From a virus: 64,000 nt of DNA. Under the pieces are notes generated by a model. The model was not told the DNA's origin and did no database searches. It was given only the letters and a program-made list of their open reading frames with translations. The translations under genes and the position numbers were made by a program. Positions 1 to 8,194 of this stretch are shown piece by piece (the first letter of the stretch is position 1; each line of letters begins with the position of its first letter). The DNA lies in IMG/VR virus record IMGVR_UViG_3300040801_002079, positions 252,802 to 316,801 of that record; one strand, written 5' to 3'.

Positions 1-309
1 CGAGATGATATGGAATCATTTGCCCTGATGACCGTATCTAAAGTATGGAGAAGTTTTAATCCAGAGAAATCCAATAATCCATTCGCATATTTTACCCAAG
101 TAATTAAGCGGGCATTTTATCAATATCAAAACATGGAACGCAGACAGCGTGATATTTCAAATGAACTATTAATAGAAGATGGTCAGTCCCCTTCCCATGC
201 ATACATGGTCGAATATGAATATCGGAATTTTGACCCGGACGATGCGGGTGGATCAATTAAAACCACGTATGGTGACGGATATTCTGAAGCTGATGAGACC
301 GAATCTTAA
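1..309 (+). CDS. 55: Late-transcription sigma factor gp55, 3' part
   Basis: This is the C-terminal part of a T4 gp55-type sigma factor, which directs host RNA polymerase to TATAAATA late promoters. The frame is open to the left edge (codons R-D-D precede the first ATG at 10), so the gene is cut by the window rather than starting here. The segment with NPFAYFTQVIKRAFYQYQN followed by an ERRQRD stretch resembles sigma region 2 of gp55 proteins (aromatic-rich, with a short basic helix). The tail is acidic. The stop at 307-309 overlaps the end of convergent gp46 by 4 nt. The many TATAAATA boxes elsewhere in the window support a functioning gp55 system. The family call is fairly secure, although only about 100 residues are visible. 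Confidence 0.75.
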   Translation, partial: RDDMESFALMTVSKVWRSFNPEKSNNPFAYFTQVIKRAFYQYQNMERRQRDISNELLIEDGQSPSHAYMVEYEYRNFDPDDAGGSIKTTYGDGYSEADETES

Positions 310-2507
310 TTCATTGTAACCGTTGTTAGTCCACCCTTGAGGGTCGCCTTGAGGGTCTTATTAAACGATGACTTAATTTCATCACGATGAGTGATGACGT
401 ACATATTCAAATCCTCATCCTTGGCAATCTTTTTAATCATCTTGGATGCAAGTTTAATTCCAAGATTACTTAATCCGGTGTCAAGACATTCATCCAGAAT
501 ACAGAAATTAATTTTCTGATGACGAGCCTGTACAACATCTCTAAACGCAAAGGCAAGAGCAATATTAATTCTAGCCTTTTGTCCACCCGATAGATTGGAG
601 AAACTGATGGGGTTATTAAACTGAGATATGGATATGGTCATGTCCTTTGTAAACTCAACCTTATGCAACATACCAATCGCGTCTAAATAATATCGCAATT
701 GTGTATTAAGAAGTGGTAGATTAATATTCAATAATTCTTGTCGTATATGACTATCCTTTCTGGTTAACAGCTTAAGTAAAAATTCCTGATGAGTTAATAG
801 CTTCTTAAGTTCATCAATCTCATCATCTCTAGGCTCATCAATGTTTGCAAATGCTTTCTCAAGCCGTTCAACTGTTTCGGTGTGAGGATTAGGCTCTGCT
901 GTTTTATCAGCCAGTGTTTTCTTAAGCTGATCAAGTCTAGACTGATCTGCATATAATGAATCCAGCGTTACCCCGTCCCTTTCCATCGAATCTGCTTCAG
1001 CATTCAGCACTCGTATATCCTCTTCCAATACATCAATTTCCTCTTGATGTTTTGTTAAATCAATTGTGGCATCCAGAGTGTACGGATTCTCTTGGCTTAT
1101 CAGCCTTTCGTAATCGGCTTGAGCGGCCTCAAATGCCCGCTTAGAATCTTCATATAATGATCTTGAATCAAAAATACAATCAACTGAATCAATATCCTTT
1201 AATAGTTTTTCATTATCATCATTAAGCTCAGTATTGGCATTTTCAATAGTCGTGTATTGTAACGCATATTGATTAAGCTCTGCTTCCTTCTCTTTAATTT
1301 TATCTTCATTCTCGTGATATGTCTGCTTACAGTATGGACATAATGCAGATTTTAACAATTTAACTTCCTCATTAAGGCCCTCAAGTGTCTCATAAATTTT
1401 AGATAATTCTGATTTATTGTCATTTATAGTTTTAACATTATTATCGTATTTTTCATTAAGCACATCCAGTTTATCCAATTGCTCAGATTGCTCGTTGAAA
1501 TCTATATCGTCATACTGCTTCAATAGGAGTTGTGACTTTTCTATATCGGACTTATGATCACTCTCCCATTTCTTTATATTAGTTTCAGTCTTTTTATATT
1601 CGGCTAATTTAAACTTGAGCTTATCAATCTCCGCTTCCTTTTCAGATACCGCAGATCGGATAATGCCAATAGTTTTCTGATTCTTGATTTCCCCAGCAAA
1701 GTCTATTAATTCCAATTGCTTAATATCATCTTTGGCTTTCTTAATCTGTGCCGCATGGTCTTCATCCCACTTCTCAACCGAACCTTTTGCCAGTTCAAGC
1801 TGCTCAGCATAGCGCGATGTCTCTTCTTCTATTCGTTCATTAAGCTCAATTAATCGTGTGATGGAAGCCTTGGTTTCCTTTATCTTGGGTTTAAGATTAT
1901 TAGCCTTTTCCGTTAATTCTTTTTGTCCAAATATTTCTTCAAGAATTGATGTTTGGCTTGTTTTGTTTGTGCTTGTCGCTGGAAGGTTTAAGAACGGCTC
2001 AAAGCTTGCACTATAAACCACGATGCGTACAAAAATATCAAAAGGCATTCTAAGTATATCTTCAGCGATATACTCATCGACAGACCTTCCTGCGGGGGTT
2101 TTAATGTTATCAGGTTTGGTTAAATCCTTCACGTTTTCAGCGGATGAGAACCTAACCCCATTATTGCCCGAACCGCCAAGGTCTTTATTCTTACGCCATC
2201 TTTCAACTTTGAAAAATGTTCCATTAACTTCAAAAATCACAGCAACATAAAGATTCTTCTTGTTTATGTTATTAATAATTTCATCCAGCTTCTTAAACTC
2301 AGAAACTGTCTTACCGTATAAAGCGAATGCTAAAGCGTTAAGGATGCTTGTTTTGCCTGCACCATTATTATCATGTTCACCATCGATAATAACATCAAGG
2401 TTTTCACCGATAATTAAGGTAGGTTCTTCTATCTCAAGAGGAATTACGGTCAAATTATCACCGTAAGACAGAAAGTTTCTTATATGTAATTCAATAAAGC
2501 GAATCAT
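306..2507 (-). CDS. 46: Recombination endonuclease subunit gp46 (Rad50/SbcC-like ATPase)
   Basis: This is the SMC-like ATPase partner of gp47. The gp46/gp47 complex resects DNA ends for recombination-dependent replication and host DNA breakdown. The 733 residues begin with an N-terminal Walker A (NNGAGKTS, about residues 47-54). Long charged coiled-coil arms flank a zinc-hook CPYC near residue 391. The C-terminal ABC signature LSGGQKAR is near 637 and Walker B FCILDE near 667. It is longer than T4 gp46 (560 aa), the extra length lying in the coiled coil. The start ATG overlaps the gp47 stop (ATGA at 2504-2507), which indicates translational coupling. It lies last in the helicase-gp47-gp46 operon. 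Confidence 0.95.
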   Translation of the reverse strand: MIRFIELHIRNFLSYGDNLTVIPLEIEEPTLIIGENLDVIIDGEHDNNGAGKTSILNALAFALYGKTVSEFKKLDEIINNINKKNLYVAVIFEVNGTFFKVERWRKNKDLGGSGNNGVRFSSAENVKDLTKPDNIKTPAGRSVDEYIAEDILRMPFDIFVRIVVYSASFEPFLNLPATSTNKTSQTSILEEIFGQKELTEKANNLKPKIKETKASITRLIELNERIEEETSRYAEQLELAKGSVEKWDEDHAAQIKKAKDDIKQLELIDFAGEIKNQKTIGIIRSAVSEKEAEIDKLKFKLAEYKKTETNIKKWESDHKSDIEKSQLLLKQYDDIDFNEQSEQLDKLDVLNEKYDNNVKTINDNKSELSKIYETLEGLNEEVKLLKSALCPYCKQTYHENEDKIKEKEAELNQYALQYTTIENANTELNDDNEKLLKDIDSVDCIFDSRSLYEDSKRAFEAAQADYERLISQENPYTLDATIDLTKHQEEIDVLEEDIRVLNAEADSMERDGVTLDSLYADQSRLDQLKKTLADKTAEPNPHTETVERLEKAFANIDEPRDDEIDELKKLLTHQEFLLKLLTRKDSHIRQELLNINLPLLNTQLRYYLDAIGMLHKVEFTKDMTISISQFNNPISFSNLSGGQKARINIALAFAFRDVVQARHQKINFCILDECLDTGLSNLGIKLASKMIKKIAKDEDLNMYVITHRDEIKSSFNKTLKATLKGGLTTVTMN

Positions 2508-3532
2508 AATTTATCATACTCCGAGATAAGAAGATCATTTTCTATTTTATCGCTTTCAATGTTTTTTAACATTTTGCGAACCAGTGCGTTCGTGCTTTCA
2601 TTCTGAACATCTTCCTCAGTCAATTCACTATCAACAACCGTTACAGTCATAACTTCTTCTATAGTAAACTCTCTAAGTTGATGATCTGTAATCATTTTTT
2701 GCTTAAGTTCGCTATTTTCGCTAAAGGTTATATCGACATCTGCTACACATTTAACACGAGCATTATCTGAGAGAATATCGGGATTTTCATTTATTTCTGA
2801 AAGTTTTACTCGCATATATTTCGGACAATCTTCCCAATTAATATACTGAGTATCACCAGATTCATAATCATAAATTGCCATGCCACGATCATTATCGTTA
2901 GCGTCCCCAAAATCCATGGGGAAGGCGTTGCCAATATACGAAATGTTTTTAGAATGTTGTCGTTTATGAAAGTGTCCTGAAAATATTTTATCAGGAGCGG
3001 AGAATTTATCTGGATCAGGTCCCGATTCCTTTACAACGGTATCCCCTGTTAAAACAAATCCCTTAAACTCAAAATGCCCCATCCATATAGGAACATCGAA
3101 ATACCCAGATAAGTCTGCATATTCATGCTCAAATAAAAACGGGGAGTACAATGTTGGAACGATAGTATCTTCACTGATAAGGGGTTCATCAACTAGCACA
3201 AAATTTTCAAGGGATTTATATATGTATGAAGCAAATACCTCGCGGTTATCCCTGTAATACAAGTCATGGTTTCCAACAATAAAGTAAATGGGAATTCCGA
3301 CATCATTCAAAATAGATGCGCAATCCATGGCATATTTTGAAGTTAATGAATCGATAGCAGTTCTTTCTTCAAACCAGTCTCCGAGAAACACAATATGATC
3401 AACATCATACTTAACGCACTGGTCTTTAAACCAGAGCGTGAAACTCTTACAATCTTCATTATGTATTTTACTATTATTTTTACGTCCAAAGTGGATGTCT
3501 GTGAACATTCCAGCACGTTTTAATTTTTGCAT
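2504..3532 (-). CDS. 47: Recombination endonuclease subunit gp47 (Mre11/SbcD-like)
   Basis: This is the metallophosphoesterase nuclease subunit of the gp46/gp47 complex. All metal-site motifs of the calcineurin-like fold are visible in its 342 residues: D12-x-H14 (TDIHFG), GDW at 51-53, GNHD at 87-90, a GHFEF motif in the middle and GHFH near 186. The C-terminal third is the divergent DNA/partner-binding region. It starts 3 nt after the stop of the upstream helicase gene and overlaps gp46 by 4 nt, so all three are probably co-transcribed from the promoter at 5207-5235. Confidence 0.95.
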   Translation of the reverse strand: MQKLKRAGMFTDIHFGRKNNSKIHNEDCKSFTLWFKDQCVKYDVDHIVFLGDWFEERTAIDSLTSKYAMDCASILNDVGIPIYFIVGNHDLYYRDNREVFASYIYKSLENFVLVDEPLISEDTIVPTLYSPFLFEHEYADLSGYFDVPIWMGHFEFKGFVLTGDTVVKESGPDPDKFSAPDKIFSGHFHKRQHSKNISYIGNAFPMDFGDANDNDRGMAIYDYESGDTQYINWEDCPKYMRVKLSEINENPDILSDNARVKCVADVDITFSENSELKQKMITDHQLREFTIEEVMTVTVVDSELTEEDVQNESTNALVRKMLKNIESDKIENDLLISEYDKL

Positions 3533-3535
3533 AAA

Positions 3536-5179
3536 CTATTTAATCCATGTAAAGCTTTCCAACCACCATTTAGGTATAACGGTATTCTTTGTCTGGTTAT
3601 ACAAGAATGTGAAGCTTTCGTCAAGTATGTATGTTATTCCCCAATCAGTGTGATCACGGCATACACGACCCGATCCCTGAATCATCTCCTTTAATGTCTG
3701 ACGATTGTACCAATCCCTAGACATATCCATTCTGCGCTTAATCCATTCATCACCTAACGATGGAAATGGAACTTTGGCAAATATGGCAAACCTTCCCAGA
3801 TCATGCTTCAAGTCAAGCCCTTCGGTAATACTAGGGGATACCAGTACAGTCGGCTCTACTTCTGCACTCTCCATGTATGACTTAATAATGTCATCACGTT
3901 TGACAACCTGATCCTTATATGGGTTATGGTTCAATATCTTATGGCTATCGGTTGTTTGTAATTCTTCAATAATCCACTTTGAAAGTTTAAAGCTTCCGGT
4001 GTGTATAATGCCGGAATCACTCTTATGTTGATCAAGAATGCCCTTAATGGCATTAATCATATTGCGTCTGCCAGCATTTTTTTCGGGATCATCTCTATCC
4101 CATCCATAGCTCATACGGGCTGACGGCATATACATAACAGGTCTGCGATCAGGATCAAACTCTGATTTAAGCGATAGAAACGCCGCTTCATCTGGATTAA
4201 TCCGTAAGTCTCGACAGAATCCATCTTTATTTAAAATAGTGGAACTCATAAACAAAAACTTTTCGGCTTTCGGTTTAATTATCCCATGAAATGCCCTTCC
4301 ACCAAATAACTCCTTTACCGTAAAATCTTTATCATTTTTAACCAATACGTAGTTATCCTCAATTTCTTCATTAGTACATAGAAGAACTTGATTGATATTG
4401 TCGGCATGTCGGGTATACCTGATGTAATTCTTAATGATTGCTTGATCATCAGCGGATAGTTTATCACTGGAAGCATAACTTTCAATTCGCTCTATTTCCC
4501 TTGAAAGAGACCCAATATAATGTTCCAGCTTAGGCCAATATGTCTCAGTCATCCATTGATGAGCTTGTGACATTGTTTTCGGTCTATATAGCTTGAGTTG
4601 GTTATTGCTGATTTTAGCGCAAGTTGTTTCAGAAATAGCGAAAGTGCTAAAATTAACCAGTTGCTGTTCGAGATTATGGCATTCGTCCATAACCATTAAC
4701 TTTCTACTAGGCATTCTTTTTTCTTCCAGATATGAAAAATAAAGAAGAGCCAGTGTGTAATTCAAAACCATATTAGGTGATGCATTAGCCCTACCAAAAG
4801 CAGCTTTGTAAGGACATGAACTACATGAGGGTTTAATAGATGAACCTACTTCACATGAGCAATCTTTTGGCTCACAACGATAGTTGCCCTTTCCGTACAT
4901 AGAAGCCAAAAGCTGTTTATCAAAAGAGGTTTCATACTGATTCTGAAGAATCTTTTGAGGTGTTAGAATGAATGAAGAACCCATCCCACTTTTGGATAAC
5001 CATGAACTTACCGTTAAACCAATAGGTGATTTACCACCACCCACAGGCATTTCAAGTAAAATGTATTTCTTTTCAGGAGGTAATTCTTGTATCCAATCAA
5101 ACGTTTCTTGTTGGGAGATACGAGGACTGTATTTGGGCATTACCCTGTCCCATGATTTCATTATGTCGTTATCATTCAT
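3536..5179 (-). CDS. Fe-S cluster superfamily 2 helicase, XPD/DinG-type
   Basis: This is a predicted ATP-dependent 5'-3' DNA helicase of 547 residues. Walker A is PVGGGKS at 45-51. Cysteines at 102, 107, 109, 119 and 122 sit where XPD/DinG helicases bind a 4Fe-4S cluster. The DEAH-type box reads DECH (165-168), and motif VI reads QGSGRVCR near residue 500. T4 has no close equivalent (its helicases are Dda, UvsW and gp41). Placement directly ahead of gp47 and gp46 suggests a role in end resection or recombination, but that is inference from the operon. The start is supported by an AAGGAA-type ribosome site just upstream, and the host-like promoter lies about 30 nt further out. Confidence 0.85.
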   Translation of the reverse strand: MNDNDIMKSWDRVMPKYSPRISQQETFDWIQELPPEKKYILLEMPVGGGKSPIGLTVSSWLSKSGMGSSFILTPQKILQNQYETSFDKQLLASMYGKGNYRCEPKDCSCEVGSSIKPSCSSCPYKAAFGRANASPNMVLNYTLALLYFSYLEEKRMPSRKLMVMDECHNLEQQLVNFSTFAISETTCAKISNNQLKLYRPKTMSQAHQWMTETYWPKLEHYIGSLSREIERIESYASSDKLSADDQAIIKNYIRYTRHADNINQVLLCTNEEIEDNYVLVKNDKDFTVKELFGGRAFHGIIKPKAEKFLFMSSTILNKDGFCRDLRINPDEAAFLSLKSEFDPDRRPVMYMPSARMSYGWDRDDPEKNAGRRNMINAIKGILDQHKSDSGIIHTGSFKLSKWIIEELQTTDSHKILNHNPYKDQVVKRDDIIKSYMESAEVEPTVLVSPSITEGLDLKHDLGRFAIFAKVPFPSLGDEWIKRRMDMSRDWYNRQTLKEMIQGSGRVCRDHTDWGITYILDESFTFLYNQTKNTVIPKWWLESFTWIK

Positions 5180-5206
5180 TCATTTTTCCTTATTTCAGGT
5201 CATTTC

Positions 5207-5235
5207 ATTATACCACTTCTTTTCTCAGATAACAA
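5207..5235 (-). promoter_or_regulatory. Sigma70-type extended -10 promoter for helicase-47-46 operon
   Basis: On the minus strand a -35 box TTGTTA (5235-5230) is followed by exactly 17 nt and then TGGTATAAT, a perfect extended -10 (TATAAT at 5212-5207). It points at the helicase gene, whose ATG is about 28 nt downstream. This looks like an early promoter for unmodified host RNA polymerase, unlike the TATAAATA boxes of the structural genes. Confidence 0.75.
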
Positions 5236-5254
5236 CCGCTGAAAGCGGGTTGTT

Positions 5255-5274
5255 GGTTCGAAGAACCGATTTTT
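5255..5274 (+). terminator. Short hairpin with T-run
   Basis: GGTTC-GAA-GAACC is followed by GATTTTT. The stem is only 5 bp, so it is a weak plus-strand terminator candidate. No plus-strand gene is known to end here. Confidence 0.35.
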
Positions 5275-5281
5275 CATTTCC

Positions 5282-5315
5282 ATCTTAAAGGGACTCGTAC
5301 CTCGCCCTTTAAGAT
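5282..5315. repeat. Perfect 11-bp inverted repeat
   Basis: ATCTTAAAGGG at 5282-5292 and CCCTTTAAGAT at 5305-5315, separated by 12 nt. It lies upstream of the helicase promoter. Function unknown: it could be a protein-binding operator or an RNA hairpin. Confidence 0.7.
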
Positions 5316-5791
5316 AATTATATGGGGTTTTATCGATTGAGTTACTTATATGAATTAATTATTTAAGCCCTTAGAGTTAATTATAAGGGGGTTTTACCCT
5401 ATCTCCCTCCCCCATTTTTCGTAATTACATAATAATTACAAGAAAATTGATCCCAAAGCCAAACTTAGTGGTTTTAGTTCTATCCACCATCAGAACCGAA
5501 ATGCACCTAGATTACAATCAGAACAAATCGACTTACCCCTTCTGGTAAACACAGAGGAATATGTTTTAATAGGTCAGGCTATATGATTCCAGTTTAATTC
5601 CGAAAACTATTGCAATCATGAACCCCTATATGGACCTTAAGTACCTTTTAGTGTATATCGCGTTTACAGATATACGGCCTCTTTCGACGTTCACGGATTA
5701 GCCGTGTCAGTGCAGCCCATTCAGAATTATCAAGTTGTAATGTAATCAGGTTAAAGTAAGTATCGTAGGTATTGTAAGTATCGTAACTATT

Positions 5792-6538
5792 TTAATTAAG
5801 TAATGCTTCTTCTATTAATTCAAAATTATATTCTTTATCTTTAGCTAGTTTAACTATTATTTCATACATTATTTTTGCATCATTAATATCTTCAATTGGT
5901 TTAGGTATATTACTCATTGCGAATGCTTCTTCACATTCGTTGCGTAACACATTTACATACCAATCATCATGTAGGTTATCATTTTCCAATAATGAAAGCA
6001 TTATCTCATGCTTCTTAAACCTACCCCCTGAAGTTCCAGCACAATTTTTACAAGGAAGTTTTTTACCTTTAGTGTTAAATTGCTCTGGATAAGTAAGCTC
6101 ACACGCTTTAACTTTCAGAGTTGATGGTGAAACTACCACACCATGATATTCGATGTCAAGCATTAATTTGGTTCTTAATAGTGTACTGAACGTAACAAGA
6201 TCAATAAGAGGACCAGCAGCGGATGAATAGCTATAACCCTCAATGCAGATTATGGTTTCCTCTGCATCATTATTCAGGTTTAAAGCAATGTCGCTAATGA
6301 TATGGTCAGTTATCTCATTATATAATTTAAGTTTTGCTAGTTCGCTTTGCGAATACGGTAAACTCGTATCAACACCATCAAAGAATTTATAATCAACATA
6401 TTGATCCATGAGTTTGAACCATTTCTTCAAACTCCCAGTTTTCGTCTTTGCTAAAGCATTCGTAGTGTAAACGTAAAATCGACCATTTATACACACTGCC
6501 GTACATGACAGTGAGGGGTCTATCGTTATTATATTCAT
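5792..6538 (-). CDS. RuvC-like Holliday-junction resolvase / RNase H-fold nuclease
   Basis: This 248-residue protein has the acidic pattern of the RuvC/RNase H fold. D7 is in ITIDPSLSCTA, E100 in ICIEGYSYS, and D191/D192 in HDDWYVN near the C-terminal helix. The overall layout matches the RuvC-like crossover-junction nucleases of T4-like marine phages, which would do the job of T4 endonuclease VII (gp49) in resolving branched DNA before packaging. A CKNC pair at 163-166 precedes a basic stretch and may bind zinc or DNA. A late-type box CATAAATA (6570-6563, minus) lies about 25 nt upstream of the ATG, consistent with a late packaging-linked role. Confidence 0.7.
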   Translation of the reverse strand: MNIITIDPSLSCTAVCINGRFYVYTTNALAKTKTGSLKKWFKLMDQYVDYKFFDGVDTSLPYSQSELAKLKLYNEITDHIISDIALNLNNDAEETIICIEGYSYSSAAGPLIDLVTFSTLLRTKLMLDIEYHGVVVSPSTLKVKACELTYPEQFNTKGKKLPCKNCAGTSGGRFKKHEIMLSLLENDNLHDDWYVNVLRNECEEAFAMSNIPKPIEDINDAKIMYEIIVKLAKDKEYNFELIEEALLN

Positions 6539-6562
6539 AACCCAGTCACCTTATTGTGACCT

Positions 6563-6570
6563 TATTTATG
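6563..6570 (-). promoter_or_regulatory. Late promoter box CATAAATA
   Basis: The minus strand reads CATAAATA, one mismatch from the T4 late consensus TATAAATA, about 25 nt before the RuvC-like gene. Confidence 0.55.
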
Positions 6571-6579
6571 AATAATTTT

Positions 6580-6957
6580 TCAGTAGTTAACTACTATAAC
6601 ATTCAACCCATTATCTTTGGCATACTTAATCATGTGGGCAGTGCCACGAGATTTACCATCCCAGAATGCAATTAATGAATCGGCATAATCACCCATCTGC
6701 TCGTTGCGTATGGGTCCAGCGGCCTTTCCATGTTTATCCCATTCTGCTGGAAACAGCATTACACCAACATGATTTTCTTTAGCCCAGCGTTCACCTAAAC
6801 TATCGGCACCACGAGCACCACCTGATACAATCTCTATTTCATCAGCATGATTGCCATTCCATATAGCATTTCGAAAATTTTCTAATGTTTTTGATAGTTT
6901 CTCGTAGTCATTAAAGTCTCTGCCACCAGCAACTATTACTTTGTGAAAATTAAACAT
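6580..6957 (-). CDS. SLOG-fold protein, DUF2493/YspA type
   Basis: A 125-residue Rossmann-like protein of the SLOG superfamily. It shows VIVAGGRDFNDY at 8-18, VSGGARGADSLGERWA at 44-59, a PAEWDKHGKAAGPIRNEQM block at 70-88, and AFWDGKSRGTAHMI at 98-110. These glycine-rich nucleotide-binding motifs are typical of DUF2493 proteins, which are widespread in phages and thought to bind nucleotides or nucleotide-derived ligands. The true function is unknown. It lies between the gp26-like unit and the RuvC-like gene on the same strand, beginning 9 nt after the end of the gp26 -1-frame extension. Confidence 0.8.
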   Translation of the reverse strand: MFNFHKVIVAGGRDFNDYEKLSKTLENFRNAIWNGNHADEIEIVSGGARGADSLGERWAKENHVGVMLFPAEWDKHGKAAGPIRNEQMGDYADSLIAFWDGKSRGTAHMIKYAKDNGLNVIVVNY

Positions 6958-6966
6958 ATCCCTATT

Positions 6967-7197
6967 TTAATATATCGGGTTGGGTTTTTTCAACTCATTT
7001 TTTATATGTTCTGTTTGGAACTCGTTAACCAAGTCCTTTTCAAAGGGGGTCATTTCCATTAATTCAGCATATGGTATGGAACCCCTACCGAAGTAAGCCA
7101 TAGAGATGCAAGATTGAACGATTGCTCTAATCTCACCCCTCAACCTAGCAATTTCCTTATTAATTATTGTTTTGTCTTCTTGGTTGAGGGCACGGTA
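6967..7197 (-). CDS. -1-frame extension of gp26-like protein, 76 codons
   Basis: This open stretch overlaps the 3' end of the gp26-like gene in the -1 frame and continues past its stop. It encodes 76 codons beginning YRALNQEDKT and ending KKPNPIY. The centre carries an MAYFGRGSIPYAELMEM block followed by an acidic helix, like the short helical extensions of phage tail-assembly chaperones. It has no good start of its own: the only in-frame ATG is internal (7099-7101) with no clear ribosome site. The simplest reading is that a fraction of ribosomes slip at TTTTTTT (7203-7197) and make a fusion of about 385 residues. That the region is translated is well supported; the mechanism is inference. 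Confidence 0.75.
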   Translation of the reverse strand, partial: YRALNQEDKTIINKEIARLRGEIRAIVQSCISMAYFGRGSIPYAELMEMTPFEKDLVNEFQTEHIKNELKKPNPIY

Positions 7198-7203
7198 AAA
7201 AAA
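7137..7203 (-). other. Predicted -1 ribosomal frameshift signal in gp26-like gene
   Basis: Reading the minus strand: slippery T_TTT_TTT (7203-7197, codons caT TTT TTT), a 6-nt spacer ACCGTG, then CCCTCAACC (7190-7182), which pairs perfectly with GGTTGAGGG (7145-7137) across a 36-nt loop. The zero-frame stop (7164-7166) lies inside the loop. Slippery site, spacing and stem match the classical layout of programmed -1 frameshift signals. Confidence 0.75.
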
Positions 7204-8123
7204 TGAATCGGATTTAACGGAATCTCCGTTTTACTCTCATATGAACACTTTTTACACTTAAACTCATATTCCTTGGATGTTCCCCAATCATTAGCAACTT
7301 GGATATATTCTTGCATCTCGTCAATGACTGGAGCCTCACATGCTAGCGCCCATTCACGAATATGCTCTTTATTTGTAACTCCATTAACCGATTTGATGAC
7401 AGACAACAGTGTGTCAATAATGAAATCAGCCATTTCCTCAGGAGTTTCAATTTTTGTCATATCGTACTGGAACAATGTTAACATTTCTTTAAATGTTGAA
7501 GGACGTAGCTCAATCTCTTCACCAGTGGCTACAGTAAATTTGTAGTCATCCAGATTTGGATCAAACGGCACAGTATCACGTAAGAACTTATTAAGGTTTA
7601 TTTGATAAGTTGGTTTAACATTTACAAGTTCTGTGTATGAAGATTCCTCACCTTCTCTTCTCTGATCAATGCGATGCTCATCGGTTGACGATTCTGGAAT
7701 TATTTCTTTATCATTTCCACACTTGGGGCAATTCCAGTAAATGTCCAACTCTGATCCGTAAGTTACCATTCTTAAGCAGACTAATAGGTAATCTACATCA
7801 TTGGATAACAAATCCATCGGTTTTTTAATTTGAGGCATACACCGCTGAAATACCTTTTCAATAGCTGAACCTTGAAATAGCATATCAGGTGAACGCATTG
7901 TAATCTCATCAACTGTTGTCATGGGATAAACTAATACTTCACCATTAACAACCTCCTCATCCAGTTCACCATTAGTATACGTAACACCTCCAGATGGAAG
8001 TCTAAATGTCTCCGGGGGCATCTTGTTGAAACGTGCCATTAATGGATTGGGTGGAGGAGCGTATGTTCTGGTAGCCTCTTCTGTTTCAGGCTTAACTTCG
8101 TTTACATGTTCGTTCATCATCAA
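7164..8123 (-). CDS. 26: Baseplate hub protein, gp26-like (T4_baseplate family)
   Basis: A 319-residue protein resembling the T4 gp26 family of baseplate hub assembly proteins. The N-terminal part runs through ETFRLPSGGVTYTNGE, a VYPMTTVDEITM segment and a helical MDLLSNDVDYLLVCLRM segment. Two CxxC pairs (C132/C135 and C290/C293) form a probable zinc ribbon that brackets the middle domain. The zero-frame product ends ten residues after the FF pair encoded by the TTTTTTT slippery site. A -1 shift there would replace the last ten residues with a 76-residue tail. A consensus late promoter (8156-8149, minus) lies 25 nt upstream. It diverges from the gp48-like gene. Confidence 0.75.
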   Translation of the reverse strand: MMMNEHVNEVKPETEEATRTYAPPPNPLMARFNKMPPETFRLPSGGVTYTNGELDEEVVNGEVLVYPMTTVDEITMRSPDMLFQGSAIEKVFQRCMPQIKKPMDLLSNDVDYLLVCLRMVTYGSELDIYWNCPKCGNDKEIIPESSTDEHRIDQRREGEESSYTELVNVKPTYQINLNKFLRDTVPFDPNLDDYKFTVATGEEIELRPSTFKEMLTLFQYDMTKIETPEEMADFIIDTLLSVIKSVNGVTNKEHIREWALACEAPVIDEMQEYIQVANDWGTSKEYEFKCKKCSYESKTEIPLNPIHFFTVPSTKKTKQ

Positions 8124-8148
8124 CCTCTAATAATTATCGTTGTATTCA

Positions 8149-8156
8149 TATTTATA
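8149..8156 (-). promoter_or_regulatory. Late promoter box TATAAATA
   Basis: The minus strand reads TATAAATA, an exact T4 late consensus, 25 nt before the gp26-like start. Confidence 0.8.
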
Positions 8157-8194
8157 AGTACAAAAAAATGGTGATTTTACCGTTAAGATATAAT

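Larger units (their letters stand above)
5180..5791. other. Non-coding region with several inverted repeats
   Basis: No convincing gene is seen in these about 610 nt. Besides the minus-strand promoter, the region holds a hairpin AACAACC/GGTTGTT (5231-5254), a GGTTC-GAA-GAACC hairpin followed by five T (5255-5274), a perfect 11-bp inverted repeat ATCTTAAAGGG/CCCTTTAAGAT (5282-5292 with 5305-5315), a GTATATC/GATATAC hairpin (5653-5659 with 5669-5675) and a 12-bp direct repeat GTAAGTATCGTA (5756-5767 and 5774-5785). It could be a regulatory hub, a small-RNA locus or a replication origin. No tRNA cloverleaf could be folded by eye. Confidence 0.6.

Noticed and set aside
4968-5288. Plus-strand frames opposite the helicase 5' end
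   Set aside because: They are antisense to strong helicase motifs (Walker A region) and run into the non-coding region. Products look unlike protein.
5231-5315. tRNA-like look (GGTTCGAA motif with neighbouring hairpins)
   Set aside because: No acceptor stem or D-arm could be fitted on either strand. The hairpins are independent stems.
7099-7101. Internal ATG as a separate start for the -1-frame extension of gp26
   Set aside because: No clear ribosome site, and it would leave the well-formed upstream part of the frame, which has a slippery site and stem, unexplained.
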